Source of the DNA: Haplosporangium gracile
Taxonomy: Eukaryota; Mortierellomycota; Mortierellomycetes; Mortierellales; Mortierellaceae
Length of the DNA: 64,000 nt
Direction: 5' to 3'
Assembly: GCA_015499985.1 (NCBI GenBank)
Contig: JAAAUF010000082.1
Span: forward strand, 268-64,267
How positions within the stretch are numbered: position 1 is the first letter of the stretch; every line of letters starts with the position of its first letter. Below the pieces are notes generated by a model, which was not told the DNA's origin, ran no database searches, and worked only from the letters and a program-made list of their open reading frames with translations. The position numbers and the translations under genes are program-made. Positions 24,520 through 36,643 of the stretch are shown here, in pieces.

Positions 24520-25306
24520 AATATTCCACATTCCATTCTTTCTTTTCTTTTCTTCTCTTCTCTTCCCTCCCGTTCTCTCGTTCTTTATCTCTTCCTGCTC
24601 AGCTCATTGCTCATTGCTCATTCCTTATATCCACTTCCATTCATTCATTTTTCATTAGCCACATTTCCTATTGTCAATTGCATGTCATATCGATCGTAGA
24701 CACTCTCTTCCTCTTTCACCTTTATCGCTGCATGCTAAAGATCCCTTCTCCCTTTCCCTTCCTTTTCACAGAACACTCACTCTTTCTCTGCGATCTCCGA
24801 AAAGGAATATAAGGATTGGAATTCCACCAACCCTCCCAACTTTTTTTTTCTTCTTTCTTTTCATCTTCACTACGCCTCTCGTTACCCATCTCACTCATAA
24901 CATTACTAGCACTTTCGGAGGGCTAATTCCCATCTACCATTCCGGTGCCATATACCCCTACTCTTGCAGTTATCCTTCTCGATTCCCACTTCTTCGTCTG
25001 CTACTTCATTTCGCATCCCCTATCCTACCTCTGTATTCCTAAGACTCTTTCTACTTTCTATCTCTGAGTTCCAACTCGACCTTCTTACTTCGGGATCCCT
25101 GAACTCCTTCCTCTACTCTTTCATAATTTACTTCAAGTAACCGCCCTTTAGTCAGTCAGATCTCTATCTCACCCACTTCAACTCCAACAAGGATACATCG
25201 ATATCTCTCCTCTCCCCCCTTTTTACAACCCTCCAAGTCCACGAAAATTCTCGCCTCACACGTAACATACCCAGTCGGAGGAGTCTCAGCAGCCCTTGCA
25301 GCAGCC
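24520..25306 (+). promoter_or_regulatory. Pyrimidine-rich leader of the HHCC gene
   Basis: C/T-rich DNA on the + strand runs from about 24520 up to the start codon at 25307, with low-complexity frames only. The composition matches the leaders at 7170-9080, 36340-36643 and 39330-39628. I interpret it as promoter and 5' untranslated region. No clear TATA box is visible. Confidence 0.45.
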
Positions 25307-27996
25307 ATGTCATCCAACAACTCTTCATCCACATCTCTCTCCATCACCTCTCCAACATCACCAACATCAGCCGCAAACGCCGCCGCCGCCGCAGCAGCAG
25401 CCACAGCAGTCATGGTCTCTTCTAGTCTCTACCTGCCCCAGACATACTCGTTCCTCAGCCCAGAGATCTTTGAGACCCTGGTCGAAGGATATATTAACCA
25501 GCTTCATATCCGTAAACGCAACAAAGCTCTGATCAACCAGCAGCTCGCCAATGACTGTCTGATGGTGTTGACCAACCCCGAGAACACGGCCATCTTCAAC
25601 CCCAAGTTCCGGTGGTGGGTCCGCAAGCACTTTGTGTTTACGGTTGTGGGCGAGTTGAGGATCTTGCTGGATAAGAAGAGTGGCAAGCCTGTCTGTGTTC
25701 GTGAGCAGTTGTATGATAAGGTGTGTTATTTCCATCATATCATCGGACACGGTGGACGCGACAAGACCTTTGCTGCTGTAAGTACATCTCCCTTTTTTCT
25801 TTTGTTTAGTTTTGTTTAGCTTGTACTCTGTTTCCCATAACCTTCTTATTTCTTTTCTTGGAGTGTCAATTGGACTAAGCGAGGGGGGTGAGAGGTGCAG
25901 TAGACCCTTAGTTGTCGCACTGTGTGCGAACCCTAGGAGCTGTGAAAAGGGGGTTGACATGCAAAATTTGTATGCAATTTGTGTATGTATGTACGATGAA
26001 GTATATGGGTTTTGGGATGGGGGGATGGTATGGAGGGAAAAAAAGGGAGGTATTGTGTGTGTGTGTATGCGCCAACAAACAACATTCTTAAGAGGGACGT
26101 CCTACGAAAGCCCTTTTTTCCTGCCCAAATATCAATATGGACCACTGTCTGTGGTAGGAGCTAGGGCATGCGACTTGTTCGTTGCTCTTCATTCTAGCCA
26201 ATGATCATTCCTCAATTGAAAAGAGACGCGTGTGGACGAATTGAATCGGAGCAGATGGATTAGAGTTGAGCGATGAAAAAATTCCTTGGGTGACAAGTCT
26301 TTCCTTCCCTCTTTTTGTCTCCTATCCTGTCGTCCCCCTTCCAGTTCCTCTTCGCATTTCTATTGACGGGACTCCATCCATTCATTCCCCCTCCCCTTCT
26401 TTCTCCCTTCATTTCTCGCCTTTTTTTTCTTTTCTTCTTTTACGCATTTCCTATGTCCCTAATATGTTATCTATGCTATGCTTCATTTCTAAGTCCATTA
26501 TACTAATCGACTATCTACTTGCTTTCTCTCTTTGCCATCGTTTACATTCCCCTTCACTACCCTTACTTGACCGTGCCCTACATTCCTCAACCGTATTCCC
26601 ATATCTTCTCTATTCCTTCTCTCATTTCTCTCTTCACACCTATATTTTCATTCCTCCTCCCCTTGACCTCGACACACATACATACTCACAACAGATCACA
26701 AAATCATACTCCAAGGTCCCTGCAGAGCTAGTCTCGCTCTTCACCAAGAACTGCCAGACCTGCCTCGGAGTCCGTAAGTACAGCAAGAACAAGCGTCCCA
26801 TCCTCAACGAGTTCGAGTACCCTGGTCATCAACAGATCCCTACCCCTCAACCCCAATCTCAGCCACAGCACTGTACTTCCCAACAACAACAACAACAACA
26901 GCAACAACAACAATACCATCATCATGTCCAGCAACAACAACAGCAACAGCAACAGCAAGCACCGCACCACCCACACTTGCAACTCACCTGCAACACCACC
27001 GGGCTGGGTCACCACTACAGCCAGCACAGCAGCCAGTCGATGCACGGTATGATGACGAGCAAGACTGAACATGGCACCATCTCACCCATTTCGCCCATGA
27101 TGCATCATTCAGCCTCGGGATTTTTTGGAAGCAATGGACACCTTTACTCTGCCTACGGCCAGGCCGCCACCGCCGCTGCTGTAGCACAATCGCAACAGCA
27201 CCATCAGCAGCAGTTGCAGCAGCAGCACCCTGCCGCCTTGGTCTCACATCTCGACATGAACATGTCATTCACGGACATGTCCCTTGGTGGTCACCTCAAC
27301 ACTTCGTCAACAACAACATCGGATGATAGCTCTTTGATCCTGTCAAAAATGGAGTTGCACCAGCTCATGCATCCAGGACACCACCACAACTCCCAGTCGC
27401 ATCATCATCATTCCATGATGTCCTCGGGTCTCCATAGCCCAACCGACTTACCAGAGCACCATTTCTTGCCACAGCAGGAGGCTTCCCCCGAGGCTTCGTC
27501 CGTTGGTGATTACTCTCCTACGTTGTCACAGCAGTGCCTGGGAAGCAACCAGCAGCAGCAACAGCAGAATGACTACGCCAACTCGTTCTCCAGCTACTCT
27601 GCCGCTCTGTCCCTCGACGCCTACCAGCAGCACCAGCACCACCTCCAACAACAGCAGCAACAACAAGATCAATCCACCGCCTCCTCCATGTCCTCATCTC
27701 CTATCTTGTCTCAAGCCCAGATCTTCCAGAAGCAGATCCAACACGAGCACCACCGCTTCCAACAACAACACCGCTTCTTGCCAGAAGGACTGATGGGTGC
27801 AGACTTGACAATGACATCATCAGCACAGTCGGCAGTCCCTTCGATGCACATCACAACCTCCTTCTCGACCGCCATAGCTGCTGCAGTGTCGTCGATCCCT
27901 ACGCCTACTAGCGCGTCGCCTTTGTCAAACTTGTTGGATGACCATGAGGAGCAGTGCCATGAGTTTTCGGGGGGAACATCAGCACCAGCATATTGA
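25307..27996 (+). CDS. Gln/His-rich protein with an integrase-type HHCC zinc-binding domain
   Basis: Two exons, 25307-25777 and 26695-27996, splice in phase 0 into 590 residues. The intron (917 bases) cuts the zinc-binding motif in two. The N-terminus is Ser/Ala-rich with a poly-Ala run (residues about 23-34). Residues about 50-200 form a globular region ending in an H2C2 site: His144, His148, Cys177, Cys180 (HX3HX28CX2C), with the typical IGHGGRDKT context. This is the integrase zinc-binding fold known from Ty3/Gypsy and Ginger-type elements and from host genes derived from them. No DDE catalytic core follows. Residues from about 205 to the end are poly-Gln and His-rich with scattered Met and Ser, like an activation domain. 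Coding-like composition and a conventional stop suggest a host gene and not a live transposon. A role as nuclear regulator is inferred; DNA binding is not shown. Confidence 0.87.
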
Positions 27997-28379
27997 GATG
28001 ACTGTCGCTGACCTCTAGACTCTTTCCCAACAACCACCAAAAACAAACCAACAGTCCATTTTTCTCTGGTTTCTGTTCATCAAAAACCTTGTACATTATC
28101 TCGAAGAAGTGTTCTTTGCAGTCGTAGGATGTGAGAGTGAACAACCTCCCCCCCTTGTACATTTTTCGTTCACTTCCCCACCTCGTTTTGACTTGCAAAA
28201 AAACAAACTGCACAAACAGTAAAATAAAAATGTGAAAATTACCAATGCTATCATTGTTTAAGTGTCAATCTCCGTTTCTAAACGTGAACAAAAGGAGAAG
28301 CGCACGAACTAAAAGATAACTTGCCTGCTGTTGCCGGTATTATGATCTTGTCAGGAAAAGAAAGGACGAGATTCATCTT

Positions 28380-28579
28380 CTCGAAGCATACTGCAATCCA
28401 CGGCCGTTCGAAACATGGACAAACGACTTGCACCAAGGAAACATTCTCTCACATCCCAGTTGAACACCAAAGTTGCCAATCGCGGCACTTCAGTACCCTC
28501 CGAAGGCATCATCCACGAGGAGGCGATTGATGTATGGCGCTTTGGCATCGTACTTTATAATCTTTGTACCGGACGATGA
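28380..28579 (+). pseudogene. Protein-kinase fragment, frameshifted
   Basis: Two kinase signatures appear in different frames of the + strand. At 28422-28448 the frame reads NDLHQGNIL, like the catalytic loop HRDLHxxNIL. At about 28526-28576 another frame reads IDVWRFGIVLYNLCTGR, like subdomain IX (DVWSFGxxLYEL), and then meets TGA at 28577. The distance between the two is shorter than in intact kinases, the frames differ, and the N- and C-lobes are missing. I read it as a decayed relic of a duplicated kinase gene. The match could be partly chance, but two motifs in the right order make that less likely. Confidence 0.45.
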
Positions 28580-28651
28580 TCCAAGGAAAGGATAAATCAT
28601 AAGTTATTAGAAACCAAAATTGTCAGTCCATGGCAATATATATCAAGACGG

Positions 28652-28674
28652 AAAAAAAAAAAAAAAAAAAAAAA
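28652..28674. repeat. A23 homopolymer
   Basis: A run of 23 A residues lies 73 bases after the stop of the kinase fragment, on the same strand. That position would suit a retroposed poly(A) tail, although target-site duplications were not found. Confidence 0.9.
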
Positions 28675-29088
28675 CGAATCACCGCAGAGAACGACATAGA
28701 GTATTGTGCCTTTCAACCAAAATGAGTTAGTAAAATAGCCGCTAATTCAGCTGAGAGCGCGGTTTGCATGGGTTTGGAACAAAAACGTGGTCGTGAATAG
28801 CTGGCTAATCGGTTTAGCGGCCGAAATAAAATATTTTATGTGAAATGCGCAATAGATGGTGACGCGACAAAGAGCGATGGCGGATCGGTTGTTTTAGGGT
28901 TGAGAAAAGAAGATGATATCCTTCGAGAATGTTTCTTTGTAGCATTATTCTTTACCTTGACCGGCAAACATGCATCAAAAAAAAATTATCACGCAAAAAT
29001 AAATGCTCGCGTCCGTATTGATTCAAAAATACGCAAGTGTTATTTATTCTATTCTTCGTCCTGCCTCAACTCAGAAAACCACCCATCC

Positions 29089-32000
29089 TCAAAGGGTCAT
29101 GGTAACGGTCAAACTCTTGGCATGGATCAACAAGACTGGGATATCAATCCCCTCCATCAACAAATCCAATTGTGTCAAGTACGCCAACGAGCTCTCCTCT
29201 CTCAGACACGTCCCTTCCTCAGGCGCCGGGACCGTCGTGAAAACGATGGAAGTCGTCTCAGCCGAGGAATGGATTCGCATCAACTCGTTCAGAATCATCA
29301 GCTGCGCCTCGGGGTTCAAATGATCAAACTGTAGTGGTGGCGAGCGTTGTTGGTGAACTGTTGTGTCGATTGGAAGATGACCTTCGGCAAACATGGGGAC
29401 GGAGGGTTGGATCGGCGATATCGACGAGGTGGAAGAGGTGGAGTAGGAAGACGAAGAGTGTGGATCTTCGACGGCAGCTGCGCTGACGGCTGTGGGAGCC
29501 GCAAGGTGTGTAAGCTCATTGGACGGCGATACGGCGTACGAAGCAGCTGCTCCTGAAGGCGCCGTCTCAGGCGCAAGCAACCCAGAAATGCTCCACGCAT
29601 TGCTACTGCTCGATCCAGAATGCCCCAATCCAACTGGAGTGGATGACAAGTACTGCTGACGATCGACCAAGGACGACGACGTACTTGCCCAAGGGTTGAC
29701 TGCCGTCTCGGGCGTATCTCCCATCATGGGCGATGGCTCCTGGAGTCGCCGGTGTGAATCAAAGAGCTGTGGATCTTGCGAAGGTAAAGTAGCGTATTGT
29801 TGGTTATTGTTGTTGGAAATATTGTTGTTGTGAGATTGGCCAAGGACATGCTGCTCGTTGCCAGCCGAATGACCTCCGAAAGCAATGCCAAGGCCTGGTG
29901 CAGAACCTAAAGAGGTATGTGCAAACGCCGACGAAGTGGGTGGTGGCGCCTGTTGTGTATGGTGCTGGGGTGGTGATGCGAGAGATTTGTACAAGTTGTT
30001 GGTGTTGATGTTTTGTTGATATTGAAGGTGTTGAGTAGGTTGTGCGGAAATGGCCTGTCTCTGACTGTGCGGCGAGAGATGTTGTAAACGAGGAGACAGA
30101 AGGGCTGGTTGTTGTTGCTGCTGTTGTTGTTGCTGATGCTGTTGGTGCCATCCACCTCCGTAGACCAAATCGTCGTCATTGTGGTCATAGTCCTCATCGT
30201 CCTCGCTACTAATCGAGTCCGACTCGCTCTCAGAGTTCGACCCATTAGGGTCAAAGTACTGGCGAGGAGGAGGCAAGCCGATACGGAAGCTCATAGAGGC
30301 ACCCAAAGGAACAGATGTTCCCAATCTAGCCTCCATAGGCGATGTAGGGCCGACTCCCATAGTGCTCCGGCGACGGAGACCACCACCACTTCCTGAGCTG
30401 CTAGACGCGAAATGCTGAGATCCTGGATGTGCAGAGGTCATGGCAAGTGGAGTACCCTGTCGTAGCCTTGGAGAAGCTCCGGTATGAACACGAAGAGCGT
30501 GCGGGCTCTGTTGGCGGACGGGAGGTCGGTCTAGGTGAGAGATGGTCTTTCTCCTCTGTGGTACCTGTGGTGGTGGTGGGGCGGAAGGCTGGAAGACGGG
30601 AATATTCTGACTGCGGGATCTAAAGTTCATCTGGGCAAATGTCGAATCCTTGGCGCGGATCAGGTTGTGATGTCCTGCAACGTTGGAGTAAGGTCCAGTC
30701 TCATGAGAAGAGTCATGCCCGTCGTCGTGGATCTGTGGCACTCTTTCTTGACCGGCGACACTTTCCTCATCCTCATCCTCCTCGTGCAAAGCGGCTTCCT
30801 GTTGCCAAAGCGGGTTGATGTTCCTGGGTGCGACTCTCTGTGCTACAGGCGCGGCAGACGATTCCGGCTCTTCCGAGTCGCTGCCCTCGTGAGAGTCGTA
30901 CTCCATGGCCATATCCTCAATAGGGTACTCGTCCAAGCCCTCGCCCTTGATTAGTCGGTCGTATGTCTCGCTATCGCCTCCATCCAGACACATCACCTTG
31001 ACCTCGGCCGGGATACGCAAGTTCTCTAAGAGTGCCTTCAGTCGCTTCTTTTCTTCCTCGACATCCTCCTTGTACTCGACAAAGACCATGACACGGAGGG
31101 TAAAGTTCTCCTTCCAGTGCGGAACCATGTGGAGAATGCAGCCCATCTGCAAGACCATGGTGTACGTGTCAAAGTTGGTCAAATTGGCCTCGACCATCCG
31201 GCCAGGTCCTGCTGCTCCTGGTCTAGTTGCGTCCGCGAATGTGGCTCCGGTACCCGGGGTCATCAGAGAACTGGCACTCAAGTCTCGGGGGAAGCGCTTG
31301 TCGCCAGGGAAGGAAGGTGTTGCCTGGTGACCAGCGTCGTAACACTGCAAGGGAGCGATTGACATTTGCATAGGCCACAGGTCAATGTACTTCTTCTTCC
31401 TACTCTCTCCGTGCTTGTGGACCGACGATGGACGGGATGAGGACGAAAAGAAGGGCGATGACGGTCCACGTGATCTAAAGCTGAACATCTTCCACATACT
31501 CTTGTGCTCCTCAGGAAAATCCAGTCGCTCGAAGCCATAACCGATCGCCACAGCCTTGTTCAACGAGAGCACGTCCTCGATAATAGAGACGTAGTCGGTG
31601 ATCTTGATGGGAGCCTCCACGCGAATGTTGTCAATGGGCAGGCTGACAGGAATGTTGAGCAAAGTGTGGTCAGTGTTAGAGTTGTTTATGTTGCTGAGAG
31701 TCGGAAAAACTCCCTTTTGGTGGACCAAAGGTGATTGGGATAGACGTGGTGACAGCAACTGTTGCGACTGCTGCTGTTGTTGTCGAAGCTCCTGCTCCTG
31801 CTTTTCCCTCAAATACCGCTCAAGATTGAAAGAGCCCATGACGACAATGTTGGGCCGCATACCACCGAGTCCTGTCCCGATCAACAAGTTTCTGGCTCCG
31901 ATCCTGACACTGTCTGCGACGCTCAGATTCACAAACGCCTTGATTTGCAAGACATCGACAAACTTGAGCCAGCTCCCCTGCTGCCGCCGGTACTCGGCCA

Positions 32001-35000
32001 GGACATCCCGCAAGTCACCCAGAATAACGTGTCCGAGAACGTAAAGAGCTCCCTTTTTCAAGTGATTGCAAAACTGTATCAAGTGATACTCGGACCGAGG
32101 GTGGTGCACCAGAAGCAAGATCTGAGGTCTCCAAAACTTGACGTGCTCCTTGCGAGAATCCAGCCGCAGTAAATATTTACGGACCTGGTGATAGATCAAA
32201 CTCTGGGTCACATCACCCCAGCGCTTAGGAGGGGACCAATAGTGGATCCAGATAAACAGTACCGCGGTCATCAATCCACTGAGCAGACTCTTGCCCAGAT
32301 CCACCGATCCCATGACAAGGGCGCAGAGGACCATACCTCCAAAGGCTGTCCACCAATGGAAGAATCGGAAGCTGGGTCGAAAGTTAGGTGCCGATCCAAT
32401 CTTGAGTAGGAAACACGCCAGGTTGAGGATCAGGAACGTCAACAGGGTAATCATCGACACAAAGGTAGCGATCGCGTTCATGTCGGTCAAGAAGAGACAG
32501 AACTGGCATAGGATGTACGTAAGCAAGACGGCAAGAGTTGGCTCATCTGTCCTGGGTGTTCCCTGACCAAAGTTCGAGAGGAGAGGGAGCAAGTTGTCGC
32601 GAGCAATCGCCTGCAGGATTTTGGCCGCACCAATCACACTGCCTAGTGTCGCAAAAACAGACGCTGCGAGTGCTCCTGATGCGATGAACAATGGAGAGAC
32701 AGAGACCTAAGTGAGTTTCCGGCCATAGAAAGTAATATGCGTAAGCATCTGGACCGTGAACTGTCGAACACTTAGAAACAAAAGTGGGTCGAGGTTAGCA
32801 AAGCTGCGCCGAACATACATCCTGGAGCACGCTGAGATCCGTGTACATGGTGCTGCGAGAAATGGATCCTCCCATCAAAATGACGATGCAGGTGTAGACG
32901 CAAAACGTAGATCCAACAGCCCAGAGAGTTCCCTTAGGAATCGACTTGCTTGGATCCTCCAAATCTCCCGACATGGACGCGCCTGGTAGTTATGTGACAT
33001 AAAGCACGTTAATAATTTAGCTCAAAGTAGTACTTTCGTGCATAGCTCTACAAAAGCACGAAAAGGTTGACGCATACCTGCAAGAATACCGATACAGGCA
33101 GGGAAGAGCACTCCAAAGACGGTCTCAAAGCTCTCCTTGGGCCCATCAGGTCCATTTGTTGCAGTGAACTTTGGCCACATGTTCTCCTGCAAGGTCTCCC
33201 ATGAAAATCCTGTATACTCGATGTTGCGCTCTAGATGTGTGAATGGCGGCATAATCGCAAACGAGACAAAGATGGACAGGGTTGACAACAGAATGATGAC
33301 GGCCAATACCAGCGAAGCACGAGAAAACAGCTAAGAATAAAATGAAACGAGCAATGATTACTCACGTCAGGATGTTCTGTCAGTCAACTCAGTAAATAGA
33401 TCAATGGAAGGAGACACCTTTACTCTCCCCTGCATCGTATCTTTATAAGGCTCCTTGCGCATTTTTAGCTTGCTCTAATTTACCTTGGATCCGACGAGAC
33501 AGATGAGAGTACAGGAGACTAGCAAGATGGTTCCATAAATGAATCCCCAGAACTATAGAACAAATCATTTCAAAATGTGGTTTTTAGTTCTTCTGCGAGT
33601 ACCACTCCTTCAAACATGTAGGTGGACCCTTTCAAAAACGATACACGGTGAGACACGCAATTTCTGTGGTGCAGTACCGGACCCTCGGGTAAGACACGGT
33701 AGACGGTTCCTGAGGATTCGCCAAAGTTGGAGATCAAAGGTTCCACAAAACCAAGAACGTTCATGCCGCATCCAATGACTGTGCCCAAAAAATAGATCAA
33801 TCCAATGCTTCCTCCGAACTCTGGTCCCAGACTTCGACTCAACAGGTAGTACACGCCTCCGCCTACAAAAAATTGAACGTGAAAAAAAGTGAGCACTACG
33901 GTCATGCATCATAGCATGGATCAAAATATGGCGACAGTAAGTGGTTCAGGAGACGACTAGCCAGAAGTGAGTTACCTCGAACGGTCCCGTTGGTACTAAT
34001 GGCGCTCAAAGAAAGTGTCGTAAAGATGTTGATCGCGTATCCTACAATGAACATTGCCATCGTGCCCATGACGCCGGCTTGTGCAATAATGAATCCGAAG
34101 CGCAGGAACAGGATAATGCCCCAGATACTGAGCACGCATGGCACAAAGACACCCGAAAAGACACCGAGCTTTGACGATTTAGTTGTGGCAAGGGCAGGGT
34201 TGAGTAGAGTTGGGAAGGCAGGCTCGGCTCGATCCTGCGACTTGTCCAGGCTTGATCGACTATTCCTGGCATCAGGGGTTGCGGATGATCCTTGTGTGGC
34301 TCCGTATGTCCCGACGCCTCCTTGACCATTCGAGAACTTTGATTGGGTATTATTCTTTGCGAGAAGGTGTGCCTCTTCGGCAGGATCTGTCGTGCTGTTA
34401 TTGTCTGATGAATTATGATGAGCCAAACAAAAGCAAGGGTGATTTGTGACAGACAGAGACAGATGGATGGATAGGCGGAAGGGGTGCAAACAAAGACAAT
34501 CAATAAGAGGGACAGAGAGAGAGAGAGACGCGTAAGAGGGATAATACAGCTAATCAAAGATCTGGCATGGGTATGCATTGCATGTGTGATGTAGGGATAT
34601 GAAAGTGGCTAAAAAGATGAGAGATAGATAGATGGCGGGAGTAGATCGAGTTATATAAAGAGATGACATTTCTCCTCTAGAAAAGAAAAAAGAAAGATGC
34701 CCATTCCACCCAGTAGTTCGAACTTTTGAAAAGCTCTTTTTTTGTTGTTGTTGATAGCTATTTGTCGTTTGTTTACCTTGGAAGTCCTGATCGGCCTGTT
34801 GTCGTTGCTGCTGGAGTTGTTGAGCCCTAGCCTGGGCCAATGCTTGATTCGCAAGCTCCTCTTCTTGTGCAGCTGCATCCAGACTAAAACTTCCACGTCG
34901 GAGCCGACGGTTGAACGCATCGAGGTTCTCCTTCCAAGTCACAGCCTGATAGACTGTCTTTGGACGCGAGATACCGGGAAGGACTGCATTGGCCGGTCTT

Positions 35001-35278
35001 GCGGCCCTGCCAGAGTTTGAGGTTGCAGTTGAGGACGTAAGCGAGGAGGCAGAGGAGAGTAGTGGTTGAGAGATGGATAATGTACGTGCATGTGGGTTGT
35101 TGATATTGCTGGTATTACTACTGCTGTAGTTGTGACGGGCTGTGGTTGTTGTGGAGGGAGAAGAGTTGGGTCTGTCGAGGAGTGGGCGAAGTTGGGGTTT
35201 TGCTGCAGAAGCAGCAGCAGCAGAGGTGATGTCTAAGGATGAGGAAGTGCCATGGCTGTTCTGTCGCTGTTGTGACAT
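29089..35278 (-). CDS. VHC1: Cation-chloride cotransporter, VHC1-like (SLC12 family)
   Basis: Membrane protein of the SLC12 family that couples K+ and Cl- transport; the yeast homologue Vhc1 acts at the vacuole. Seven exons (35278-34777, 34404-33976, 33862-33678, 33552-33484, 33330-33078, 32982-32819, 32706-29089) splice in phase into 1739 residues. The first 245 residues are disordered and Ser/Gln-rich. The transporter core begins at about 247 with GVFSGVFVPCVLSIWGIILF and includes the family motif ISTNGTVRGGGVYYLLSRSL at about 303-322; roughly twelve hydrophobic segments run to about residue 690. The cytosolic C-terminal domain is interrupted by about 520 low-complexity residues (about 1140-1660), and ends with the conserved LNELMRIHS and LLIHAKSLTVTMTL blocks. 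Yeast Vhc1 is about 1120 residues, so the excess is in the head and in this insertion. Vacuolar location is inferred from the fungal family. Confidence 0.95.
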
Positions 35279-36643
35279 TGTCAGGGTCGCCTTCTTATAT
35301 ATATATATATAGTTGTCGTCGTACAGTCTGGGTGGGAGTGTGATTCCAGGGTGGAATGTCAACGAAAGAATGACAATTGAAGAAAAAAAAAGGAAAAAGG
35401 TAAGAGGGTGAATGAGAGGAGCACAATGAGAAGGAGGGACAAGGATGTGAAAAAGAAAAAAAAAGAAAAAAAAAAAGGGAAGAAAAGAAAGAGGAAGCAG
35501 AAGGAGGGGCGGGAGATAAGTTCTCGTCGTCAGGCCTGGCAAGAAAAAAAGCATAAAACAAAAAAAACAAGCTTTCACTCCTTTTCCTTTTTTCTCTGTG
35601 TTTGCAAGCAAAGGCAATGGAAAGGTCCATGACTGGGCCCTGCCAGTCAAAATATAGATGCTGCTCCTGCAAGGACAAGGGTGAGAGATAAAATCCCTGC
35701 TCTCTCTTTTTCCTGTTGTCCCCTGCTTGTTCTTTTTTCTGTTGTCATTCTCCTGGTGGTGTTTTTTTCTTTCTCTCTGTCCTCTTTTGGTGGTGGATGA
35801 GCAAGTGTGACAGACGAATGGTGGGTTGGCCAAAGGGCAAGCGCGGGTTGGGATTGAACCTTCTTTTTTTACTTTTGCTTGACAACACCTTATCTTACCT
35901 TGCAACTTTCTCTCACGACATGTATCAATTGGATAAAGAGAAGAGCGTAAGCAACCAAGGAATGAACATGTCTACATTCCCATGTAAACACGAGTGCGAG
36001 CGTGAGAGTAAAAAAAAAAAGAGAGAGAGAAAGAGAGAGAGAGAGAACAAAGAGCACCCACTAACGGCTGGGCAGGGGAGAAAGGTGTGTGAGGGAAGAG
36101 AAGTTTTTTGTTTTCGCTTCTTTTTATGCCTCAGAGTGACCAGAGCACACAAAGAAAAAAAAGAAAAAGGGGGAGCAGCAGCTGCAGTAACAGTGTGAAT
36201 GCGAGAGAAGGAGCGAGCAGTCACTTGAAGGGATTCAAACAGCCAATAAGAACGCATCCTTGGACCCTGTCCTCCTGTCCTTGTGTGCAGTGCGTTCTGT
36301 ATGGGCTGCGAAGTGAGCTCAAGGCTGGGCTTGACTCGCTCATTCCTTTCTTCTGTCGCCCTCTTTCTTTCTTTCTTTTCTCTGACGCTCCTTTAACTTT
36401 TTAACTCTCTCACGGTCTACCTCTTAAGTTCCACCGTTCATTTATTTTCGTTGTCTCCGTTTCGCTTCTTTTTTTTCTTCTTCTTTTTTCTCCCCCCTTC
36501 AACCTCACCCCCTCCACTTCTCTCTACTCTGCCCTCACACTTCCTTTCTGCCTATTTCACACTTATTCCACTCTCTACTCTCCTCCACAACAAACAACTC
36601 CCTCTTCACCCTTCGCCACGAAATCTAAAGCTTATACTCCAAA
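35279..36643. promoter_or_regulatory. Divergent promoter region between VHC1-like and ACMSD genes
   Basis: The two start codons are 1365 bases apart and point away from each other. The left part (to about 35560) is A/G-rich on the + strand and the right part (from about 36340) is C/T-rich, so each gene has a pyrimidine-rich leader on its own sense strand. A (TA)8 tract at 35296-35311 sits only about 18 bases upstream of the VHC1-like ATG. A GA-rich block lies at about 36008-36046. Shared regulation is possible but not demonstrated. Confidence 0.5.
35296..35311. repeat. (TA)8 tract next to the VHC1-like start codon
   Basis: An alternating TA run lies 18 bases upstream of the ATG at 35278 on the - strand. 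It is too close to the start to be a normal TATA box unless the leader is extremely short. It may be a simple repeat inside the 5' untranslated region. Confidence 0.9.

Larger units (their letters stand above)
27997..29088. other. Convergent intergenic region between HHCC gene and VHC1-like gene
   Basis: The interval holds the 3' ends of two convergent genes, a decayed kinase fragment (28380-28579), an A23 run (28652-28674) and a weak inverted repeat (28738-28745 with 28814-28821). No intact gene is seen. This is the one intergenic stretch in the window with a recognisable pseudogene. Confidence 0.6.
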
